A DNA stretch of 64,000 nt. Origin: Halopenitus malekzadehii (GTDB lineage Archaea > Halobacteriota > Halobacteria > Halobacteriales > Haloferacaceae). Positions 16,420 to 23,548 of this stretch are shown here, one piece after another. The notes beneath the pieces are model-generated. The model was not told the DNA's origin. It did not search any database and worked only from the letters and a program-made list of their open reading frames with translations. The position numbers and the translations under genes were made by a program. Within the stretch, counting starts at the first letter, position 1, and each line of letters opens with the position of its first letter. The stretch spans positions 31,787-95,786 of the forward strand of contig NZ_FNWU01000008.1 in NCBI RefSeq assembly GCF_900108505.1, read 5' to 3'.

Positions 16420-18465
16420 ATGTCAACGAGGGACACTCTCGTCGAGCGTGCCCTCCGGGCGACGCTGGTCCCCGTCTTCGTGCTCTCGGGGATCGTCGTG
16501 GTCTCCGGGTTCTTCTTCCCGTGGGTCGTCGGATCGGTGGTGTCCGGTCGGGGCTGGGTCGTCGTCGCGTTGGTCTTCTTCGGGACCGGCCTCTCCTGGC
16601 TCGCGCTGCTGCCGGCGCGGGCCGACGACGCCCCGGGAGCGGACGCCGCCGCCGCGCAGGACCCCACCGTGCGTCGGCTTCTGTACATCCGCCACGGCCG
16701 GTTCCGCCCGGTCGTCCTCCCGTTCGTCGAGCGACAGGACCGGATCGTCTTTTGGGTCCCGATCATCGGGACGCTCGCCTTCTTTCTGGCCTGGATCGGG
16801 GCCCCGAACGCGACCGGCGCGGCGGTCGAGGCCGTGACCGGGTTCGTGTTCACGGACCTGGCGTGGCTCTTTCTCGCGACGGTCTTTCTGTCCGTCCTGT
16901 TCTGTGCGGCTCTCGTCGTCGGGCCCTGGGGGAGCGTTCGGCTCGGGGGCGCCGACGCCGAGCCCTCCTACACCTATCCGACGTACTTCGCGCTGTTTTT
17001 CGCCGCGGGGATCGCGGCCGGAATCGTCTTCTGGGGCCCCGCCGAGTCGCTGTTCCACTACCGGACGCCGCCGCCGTACTTCGACGCGGCGCCGCGGTCG
17101 GCCGCGGCCATCGACGGCGCGCTCGCGTACGCGCTGTTCCACTGGGGCGTTTCGGCCTGGAGCACCTACCTCGTGGTCGGGCTCCCGATCGCGTACTTCG
17201 TCCACGACCGGGGCGCGCCGCTGCGCGTCTCCACGGTTCTCGCGCCGTTCGTGGGGCTCGACCGGCTCGACTCGTGGTGGGCCCGCGCCGTCGACGTCCT
17301 CGCCGTCTTCGCCACCGTCGGCGGCGTCGGCACGTCGATCGCGTTCGTCGGCCGACAGTTCCTGGTCGGGATCGAGTACCAGTGGGACGTCATCACGGGC
17401 GCGTTCGGTCCGATCGCGCTGGTCGTCGGGCTGACCGCGACCGCCGTGATCGCGGCCGCGACCGGCGTGCACCGCGGGATCCGTCGGCTCTCGGGAGTAA
17501 CGATCGCCCTCTTCGCCGCGTTCGTCCTCGTGCTCCTGGCGGTGGGACCCCGGTCGTTCGTGCTCGAACGGGGCGGCCGTGCGCTCGGGATCTACGTCGT
17601 CGAGTTCGTCCCGTTGAGCCTGTTTCGGGACGGCGGCTGGGTCGTCGACTGGACGGTCTGGAACTGGGCATGGTGGTTCTCGTGGGCCCCCTTCGCCGGC
17701 CTCTTCCTCGCGGCCGTCTCGCGGGGGCGGACGGTGCGAACGGTCACCGTCACCGCGGTCGGCGCGACCGCGCTCGCCTCGATGACCTGGTTCCTCGTGA
17801 TGGGTGGTACCACCCTCGCGCTCCAGCACGCCGGGCGTGCGAACGTCCTCAACGCCGTCGATGCCTACGGCGGCTCCGAGGCGGTCGCCGGGTTCCCCAT
17901 CCTTGCCGCGCTCCCGATGAGCCGGCTGCTGCTGTTGGCGTTTTTGGCGCTGATCGTTGTCTTCATCGCGACCTCGGCCGCGGTCTCCACGCTCGTCGTC
18001 TCGGTGCTCGCGACGAAGCGGGGGCACGCGCCCACGACCGGGAGCATCGTCCTGTGGGGGGTCATCCAGGGCGTCGTCGCCGCTGCGGTCCTCCTGCTCG
18101 GCAACGCCCAGGCGCTGCAGGACGTTGCGGTGCTGGCGGGCGCTCCCGTCGCGGTCCTCGCGGTCGCCGCGATGGGGGGCCTGGCGGCGACGTTCCGCCG
18201 CGACGAGCGCGGCCACCGGTCGGTGGTCGGCGAGCTTCGCCACGCACTCGAGCGCCGGGAGATCACGCTCGTCCCGGAACGGCCGGATCTGCACGATATG
18301 GGGTCGTCCGGACCCGCCGGACGCGATCGATCGGACCCGGCGAGCGACGGGACCGAGGACGGGATGGAGGACGCGGAGAACGGCGGGACGAACACGGAGA
18401 ACCGCAGGACGAACGCGAGAATCGACGACGAAAGCGCTGCGGGTAACCGGTCCGACCGAGAGTGA
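16420..18465 (+). CDS. BCCT-family transporter 2, atypical
   Basis: A 681-residue BCCT carrier. It has two extra N-terminal spans (about residues 10-65) and a cytoplasmic loop before the 12-span core. The TM3 motif is altered: FFAAGIAAGIVFWGPAESLF replaces the usual GMGIG...EP. The aromatic substrate box is kept (FHWGVSAWSTY) and so is the TM8 motif WNWAWWFSWAPFAGLF with VSRGRTVR. The C-terminal 110 residues are hydrophilic. The substrate is likely a methylated amine or betaine, but altered Gly residues in TM3 may change ion coupling. It is divergent from the K+ channel and probably osmotically regulated. Confidence 0.88.
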   Translation: MSTRDTLVERALRATLVPVFVLSGIVVVSGFFFPWVVGSVVSGRGWVVVALVFFGTGLSWLALLPARADDAPGADAAAAQDPTVRRLLYIRHGRFRPVVLPFVERQDRIVFWVPIIGTLAFFLAWIGAPNATGAAVEAVTGFVFTDLAWLFLATVFLSVLFCAALVVGPWGSVRLGGADAEPSYTYPTYFALFFAAGIAAGIVFWGPAESLFHYRTPPPYFDAAPRSAAAIDGALAYALFHWGVSAWSTYLVVGLPIAYFVHDRGAPLRVSTVLAPFVGLDRLDSWWARAVDVLAVFATVGGVGTSIAFVGRQFLVGIEYQWDVITGAFGPIALVVGLTATAVIAAATGVHRGIRRLSGVTIALFAAFVLVLLAVGPRSFVLERGGRALGIYVVEFVPLSLFRDGGWVVDWTVWNWAWWFSWAPFAGLFLAAVSRGRTVRTVTVTAVGATALASMTWFLVMGGTTLALQHAGRANVLNAVDAYGGSEAVAGFPILAALPMSRLLLLAFLALIVVFIATSAAVSTLVVSVLATKRGHAPTTGSIVLWGVIQGVVAAAVLLLGNAQALQDVAVLAGAPVAVLAVAAMGGLAATFRRDERGHRSVVGELRHALERREITLVPERPDLHDMGSSGPAGRDRSDPASDGTEDGMEDAENGGTNTENRRTNARIDDESAAGNRSDRE

Positions 18466-18546
18466 TCCGCGATCAGCACTCCCGAACGAGTCCGGATCGC
18501 CGGACGGTGATCGGGAAATCGATCGCGGTCACTGCGGCCTCTGTGG

Positions 18547-19614
18547 TCACTGCGCGTCGCGGATCGCCTCGTTGAGCGCCGGCACGACCTCGTGGAGGTC
18601 GGCGATGACGGCGTACTCGGCCTTCTGGATGATCGCGGCCTCGGGGTCGGTGTTGATCGCGAGGATGGTGTCGGCCCCCTTGCAGCCGACCATGTGCTGC
18701 ACCGCGCCGCTGATCCCGCAGGCGATGTAGAGGGTGGGCGAGATCTTCGCGCCGGTCTGGCCGACCTGGTCGTCGTGCGGGCGCCACCCCTCGTTGACGG
18801 CGGCGCGGGAGGCACCGACCGCCCCACCGAGGAGGTCGGCGAGCTCCTCGAGTTCGTCGTAGCCCTCAGGTCCGCCGACGCCGCGGCCGCCGCTCACGAC
18901 GACCCGGGCTTCGCCCAGCGGGACGCCCTCCTCGTCGGACTCCTCGTAACGGTCCACCTGCACGCGGAGGTGTTCGTCCGCGAGGTCGGGCGTGACCGCG
19001 TGGACGGACGGGTCGGCGGGGTCGGCGGCCGGTTCGAAGCCGACCTCGTGTTCGGCTGCGGTGAGCAGCTTCGGGTCGCCGCCGAGGAGCGCCTCCTCGA
19101 TGAGCGTGCCACCCCACCGCTGGCGAGTGAGCGCGTAGCTGCCGTCCGCGTCCGGGAGTTCGACCGTGTCGCCGCCGACGTCGGCATCCGCGTCGACGGA
19201 CTCGACGGCCAGACAGTTGGCCGCCATCGACTGCCCGCGGCTCGCGGCGACCCGGGAGAGAACCTCCTGGCCGCGGTCGCTGCCGGGCGCCACGACCGCG
19301 TCCGGATCGCGGTCCGCGACGACCGCCTCGACCCCCGCGGCGTACGCTTCGGGCGCGTAGGCGTCGAGACGGTCGTGGGAAACGACGTGAACGTCGCCCA
19401 CGCCGTACTCGCCGAGATCGTCGGCGATGGCGTCGCCGATCGATCCGCCGGCGTCGCCGCCCGCACCGGCGCCCTCGCCCGGACCGGCGACGTCGAAGAC
19501 GACCGCCTCGAGCGGTTCGTCGGTCCGGTCCGCGACGTCCCGGGCGAGCGTGACCGCCTCCAGCGACGACTCGGTGGGGGCGTCGCCGTCGGTCTCGACG
19601 ATCGCGAGGACCAT
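18547..19614 (-). CDS. etfA: Electron transfer flavoprotein alpha subunit
   Basis: A 355-residue subunit that holds FAD and accepts electrons from acyl-CoA or dimethylglycine/sarcosine-type dehydrogenases. The C-terminal FAD domain is clear: VVSGGRGVGGPEGYDEL, VNEGWRPHDDQVGQTGAKI and LYIACGISGAVQHMVG, then ILAINTDPEAAI. The N-terminal Rossmann-like half is normal but acidic and Gly-rich. Its ATG abuts the etfB stop (no gap), so the two are co-translated. The 870-residue flavoprotein dehydrogenase gene upstream on the same strand is the likely electron donor. Confidence 0.95.
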   Translation of the reverse strand: MVLAIVETDGDAPTESSLEAVTLARDVADRTDEPLEAVVFDVAGPGEGAGAGGDAGGSIGDAIADDLGEYGVGDVHVVSHDRLDAYAPEAYAAGVEAVVADRDPDAVVAPGSDRGQEVLSRVAASRGQSMAANCLAVESVDADADVGGDTVELPDADGSYALTRQRWGGTLIEEALLGGDPKLLTAAEHEVGFEPAADPADPSVHAVTPDLADEHLRVQVDRYEESDEEGVPLGEARVVVSGGRGVGGPEGYDELEELADLLGGAVGASRAAVNEGWRPHDDQVGQTGAKISPTLYIACGISGAVQHMVGCKGADTILAINTDPEAAIIQKAEYAVIADLHEVVPALNEAIRDAQ

Positions 19615-20376
19615 CTACAGCACCTCCACGTCGTCCCGCAGCACCTCGAGGACGTCGTCGGCGGCGTCGGCACTCTCGCCGAGTATCTCCGCGGCGCCCT
19701 CGTCGTCGTCGGGGGATTCCAGCCTGACCATCTCGAGGCAGTCGGCGCCGGCGGGCTCGGGGGTCGCCGACGCGACCTCCTGTTTGCGGGCCCGCATCTT
19801 CGAGCGCATCGAGGGATACCGCGGCTCGTTGAGCCCCTCCTTGACGGCGATCACCGCCGGGAGGTCGACCTCGTAGACCTCCTCGCCGCCCGCCACCTCG
19901 CGCTTGGCGATCGCGGTGCCGTCCTCGACGTCCAGCGACTTGATCCCGGCCACGAACGGGCGGTCGAGCCGGCTGGCCAGGTGGGTGCCGACCTGGTAGT
20001 TCGCGGCGTCGGCCGACTCGTTGCCGACGAGCAGGACGTCGAAGTCGGTCTCCGCCTCGGCGACGTAGTCGGCGATCGCGGTCGCGGTGTCGACCGGGCC
20101 CCACTCCCCGTCGCCGGTCTCGAGCAGGGTGGCCTCGTCGGCCCCCATCGCCAGGGCGGTCCGAAGCTGTTCGTCGGCCTCCTCGGGGCCGAGGGTGAGC
20201 GCCGTCGCGGTCCCGTCGCGATTCTCCGCGATCCGGACCGCCTCCTCGAGGGCGCACTCCTCGTGCGGGCTCATCGTGAACCCGAGGGTGCTCGTGTCGA
20301 TCCCCCGCTGGTCGTCGGTCAATACGATCTTCGCGCCGGTGTCCGGCACGCGTTTGACGCAGGCGAGTGTGTTCAT
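19615..20376 (-). CDS. etfB: Electron transfer flavoprotein beta subunit
   Basis: A 253-residue partner of EtfA. It starts MNTLACVKRVPDTGAKIVL at 20374-20376 and shows the family segments MSPHEECALEEAVRIAE, TALTLGPEEADEQLRTALAM, and VLLVGNESADAANYQVG, with LPAVIAVKEGLNEPRYPS near the end. Longer in-frame ORF extensions have no family resemblance. No fixC or fixX (ETF:quinone oxidoreductase and ferredoxin) follows, unlike many haloarchaeal etf clusters. It lies 164 bases downstream of the dehydrogenase gene with no clear promoter between. Confidence 0.94.
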   Translation of the reverse strand: MNTLACVKRVPDTGAKIVLTDDQRGIDTSTLGFTMSPHEECALEEAVRIAENRDGTATALTLGPEEADEQLRTALAMGADEATLLETGDGEWGPVDTATAIADYVAEAETDFDVLLVGNESADAANYQVGTHLASRLDRPFVAGIKSLDVEDGTAIAKREVAGGEEVYEVDLPAVIAVKEGLNEPRYPSMRSKMRARKQEVASATPEPAGADCLEMVRLESPDDDEGAAEILGESADAADDVLEVLRDDVEVL

Positions 20377-20540
20377 GCGTGGTGGGTGTGATGGTGGTCG
20401 TGTGTGGTAGCCGTGGATGGTCGGCGGAGCGGTCGATCGAGGCGGGGCTCGGCCGGGATGATCGCATCCGGCCGGGTCGGACCGGTCGCAGTCAGCCGGG
20501 TGACCGCGTCCGGCCGGACTGCCCCGATCCCGCAGCTTCG

Positions 20541-23153
20541 CTAGCTCCGGATGCGCTCGTTGTCGGGGTCGAACAGCGGCCGGCTGCCGGCGACCTCGAC
20601 GGTGACCGGATACTGCTCCCCGAAGTACTCGACGGACAGCTGCTGGCCCTCCTCGGCGTACCCCGGCGGGAGGTACGCCATCAGCAGGTGCTTCCCGAGG
20701 CTCGGAGCGGTCCCGGCGCTGGTGACGTACGATTCGCGTCCCTCCTCGTCGACGATCACCTCGCCGTCGGGGTCGAGCACGGGCTCGTTGCCGAGCATGA
20801 ACCGGCGTTCTCCGGTCTCGGAGAGGTGGTCGTCGACCGAGAGGGTACACAGCGTCGCCGCGTTCTCCTCCTCGATCGCCGTCGCGTACGCCTCCTTGCC
20901 GATGAAGTCGGCGTCCTTGACGCCGTGGAAGGTCAGCCCGGCCTCGGCGGGATCGTACTCGAGCTCGAGCTCGTGGCCGTAGAGGCGGTAGCCCTTCTCC
21001 ATCCGGCCGGTGGTTCCGTACACGCCCATCCCGACCGGGCGGACGTCGTACTCCTGGCCGGCCTCCCAGAGGGTGTCCCAGAGCCGGCCGCCCTGCTCGC
21101 TAGGCGCGTAGATCTCCCAGCCGCGCTCGCCGACGTAGGAGATGCGCAGCGCCCACGCGTCGACCTCGCCGATCGTGATCTCCCGGGCGGTGTAGGGCGG
21201 GAACGCCTCGTGGGACATGTCCTCCTCGGCCACCGAGTCGACCAGGTTTCGGGCGTCCGGTCCCCAGACGCCGAGGGTACACAGCGAGGAGGTCTGGTCG
21301 ACGAGCTGGACCGAGCCGTCCTCGGGCAGGTGGTCCCGGAACCAGGCCTTATCGGCACCGCCCATCCCGCCGCCGGTGATGACCCGGTAGCGGTTCTCCC
21401 CGACCCGGACGATCGACAGGTCGGAGACGAAGCCGCCGTTCTCGGCGAGGATCGGCGTGTACACCGATTTCCCGACGTCGACGTCCATCCGGCCGACCGC
21501 CATCCGCTCGGCGAACTCGGTCGCGCCGGGACCGACGAGATCGAAGATGGTGAAGCCCATGTCCCCGACCATCGCGACCTTGTCACGCATGTGCAGATGC
21601 TCGGCGAGGATGATCGGCGACCACCACCGCGAGTCCCACTCGTTGGGACGGGTGAGCCCCGAGAGCGCCTCGTTGTATCGAGTCAGCAGGTCCCGGTTCG
21701 ACTCGAACCACTGGGGGCGCTCCCAGCCGGCCGACTCGAAGAACCGGGCGTCGAGGTCCTCCTGTCGGTCGTGGAAGGGGCTCGTCCGGAGCGGGCGCGA
21801 GGACTGCCACTGCTCGGACGGATGGACGATCCCGTAGATCTTCTGGAACCCCTCGTGGGCCCGGTTCTTCACGAACTCGCGGGAGGTACCGTACTCGTAG
21901 AACCGGTTGACGTCGGACCCGTGGATGTCGATGTCGGTCCAGCCGCGGGTCATTCGTTGGGCCATCGCCTCGCCGATCGCCGGTGCCTCCTTGATCCAGA
22001 TCGCCGCCGCGGACCAGAGCCCGTCGACGTCCTGTAACTCCCCGAGCAGCGGCGCCCCGTCCGGGGTCTGTGAGAGCAGGCCGTCGATCTCGTGGCGCAC
22101 GCCGGCCTCGGGGTCGTCGAGCAGCTCGGGAACGATCTCGAGCGCGTCCGCCATCGACTGCTCGAAGGCGTCGTCGGTGAGCGGGGGCTGGGTCGGCGAC
22201 AGCGGCGACTCCTCGATCGACGGCACGTCCTCGACGTCCCAGAGGATCGGCCGGTGCTGGTAGGAGCCGACCTCGAGGTCGTTGCCGTGCTGACGCTCGT
22301 ACATCTGGGTGTCCATATCGCGGACGACCGGGAAGGAGATCTCCCCCTCATAATCCTCGAAGAAGGAGATCGGCCCGACGCTCACCATCTGGTGGACCGC
22401 GGGCGTCAGCGGGATCTCGACGCCGGCCATCTTCGCGAGCTTCGGGCTCCAGAGCCCGGCAGCGATGACGACCTCGTCGGCCTCGATCGTTCCGCGGTCG
22501 GTCTCGACCGCCGTGATCTTCCCGCCCTCGACGTGGAGGTCGAACACCTCCGTGTTCGGCGAGAGATGAAGCCCGCCGTCGCCGCTGCGTTCAGCGGCGG
22601 GGATCACGTCCTCGTCGGGTTCGAGGTCGCCGGCGTCGGCCGGGTCGACCTCGCCTGCCGCGATCGCGTCGGCCCGCGCCCGCATCACCTCGCCGGCCCG
22701 AAGCGGGTCACACGTCCCCGCACCGGGGCTGTGGAAGCCGGCCTTGATGAGGTCGGTGTTGACGTACGGCACCATGTCCTCGACCTCCTCGGGCGTGAGC
22801 AGCTCGCCGGGCTCCCCCCAGGACTTCGCCGACTGGACGCGGCGTTTCAGCTCCTCGACGCGCTCGTCGGTGCGAGCGACCTCGATCCCGCCGCTGTTGG
22901 TGAACGTGTCGAAGTCCTTGTACTGCTCGATGCTGCGCCGGGTGAGGTGGCTCATCTCCTTGGAGTGCTCGACGGGCATCAGGAAGTTCGACGCGTGGCC
23001 CGTCGATCCGCCGGGATCCGGAAGCGGTCCCTTGTCGATGAGAACGATGTCCTCCCGGCCGTACCTGGCGAGATGATACGACAGGCTGTTCCCGACGATC
23101 CCGGCGCCGAGGATGACCGTCTCCGCGCTCTCGGGCAGGTCGCGCTCGCTCAT
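20541..23153 (-). CDS. Dimethylglycine/sarcosine dehydrogenase-like flavoprotein
   Basis: An 870-residue, two-part enzyme. Residues 1-410 form a DAO-type FAD domain (TVILGAGIVGNSLSYHLARY); STGHASNFLMP contains a His in the position that covalently binds FAD in dimethylglycine and sarcosine dehydrogenases. Residues 430-870 form a GcvT-like tetrahydrofolate domain (VAMVGDMGFTIFDLVGPGA, LRISYVGERGWEIYAP). Family members oxidatively demethylate N-methylglycines, passing formaldehyde to tetrahydrofolate and electrons to ETF. The etfB-etfA pair directly downstream supports this. The exact substrate (dimethylglycine, sarcosine or similar) is inferred. The tandem repeat at 23193-23264 lies in its likely 5' leader. 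Confidence 0.9.
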   Translation of the reverse strand: MSERDLPESAETVILGAGIVGNSLSYHLARYGREDIVLIDKGPLPDPGGSTGHASNFLMPVEHSKEMSHLTRRSIEQYKDFDTFTNSGGIEVARTDERVEELKRRVQSAKSWGEPGELLTPEEVEDMVPYVNTDLIKAGFHSPGAGTCDPLRAGEVMRARADAIAAGEVDPADAGDLEPDEDVIPAAERSGDGGLHLSPNTEVFDLHVEGGKITAVETDRGTIEADEVVIAAGLWSPKLAKMAGVEIPLTPAVHQMVSVGPISFFEDYEGEISFPVVRDMDTQMYERQHGNDLEVGSYQHRPILWDVEDVPSIEESPLSPTQPPLTDDAFEQSMADALEIVPELLDDPEAGVRHEIDGLLSQTPDGAPLLGELQDVDGLWSAAAIWIKEAPAIGEAMAQRMTRGWTDIDIHGSDVNRFYEYGTSREFVKNRAHEGFQKIYGIVHPSEQWQSSRPLRTSPFHDRQEDLDARFFESAGWERPQWFESNRDLLTRYNEALSGLTRPNEWDSRWWSPIILAEHLHMRDKVAMVGDMGFTIFDLVGPGATEFAERMAVGRMDVDVGKSVYTPILAENGGFVSDLSIVRVGENRYRVITGGGMGGADKAWFRDHLPEDGSVQLVDQTSSLCTLGVWGPDARNLVDSVAEEDMSHEAFPPYTAREITIGEVDAWALRISYVGERGWEIYAPSEQGGRLWDTLWEAGQEYDVRPVGMGVYGTTGRMEKGYRLYGHELELEYDPAEAGLTFHGVKDADFIGKEAYATAIEEENAATLCTLSVDDHLSETGERRFMLGNEPVLDPDGEVIVDEEGRESYVTSAGTAPSLGKHLLMAYLPPGYAEEGQQLSVEYFGEQYPVTVEVAGSRPLFDPDNERIRS

Positions 23154-23548
23154 CGACGCTCACCCGTCCGGATCGTCGATCGGTGGGTCGTAGACCGATA
23201 TCGATGGGTCGACCGGTATCGATGGGTCGACCGGTATCGATGGGTCGACCGGTATCGATGGGTCGTCGATCGACGGATCGATCCCGCGTCGAGGTCTATG
23301 TCATTGGCTGTCGATGTCATACTCGTTCGAGGATCGATCCCCGGACGACATTAAAAGACCGCCTCCTTCGGGATCGGTCCCGCGATCACCGGTCTCGACC
23401 ACACAATCTATCACTTTTCGCATATTTCGTGTTTCCGGTTCATCCGTATCGTCTTTCCATGTCGGATGTATCCCGTCACGTCGGACGTGTCGCATCACTT
23501 CGGACGCGTCACGTCGGAGATACCGCGTGTCGGCGATGCGATCGCCGA
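23154..23548. other. Intergenic region upstream of the dehydrogenase gene
   Basis: 395 bases with a tandem repeat (23193-23264) and a TATA-like element, cttttaatgtc on the minus strand at about 23347-23357, which would give the dehydrogenase transcript a leader of roughly 170 bases. Near 23466-23517 words like cgtcacgtcggacg recur in a degenerate direct repeat. No gene is supported. Confidence 0.4.
23193..23264. repeat. 18-bp tandem repeat, four copies
   Basis: The unit gaccggtatcgatgggtc is repeated at 23193, 23211, 23229 and 23247; the first copy has one changed base (gaccgatatc). Each unit contains the palindrome-rich core ggtatcgatg. It lies 40 bases upstream of the dehydrogenase start, where leader or regulatory sequence is expected. 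Confidence 0.95.

Noticed and set aside
14979..16853. A longer start for the K+ channel (up to 624 residues)
   Set aside because: The extension overlaps the divergent BCCT gene and lies upstream of the TATA box at 16261-16270.
16423..18294. A 623-codon open frame antisense to BCCT transporter 2
   Set aside because: Extreme Arg/Glu/Asp composition typical of antisense frames in GC-rich DNA, while the plus strand encodes a full BCCT protein.
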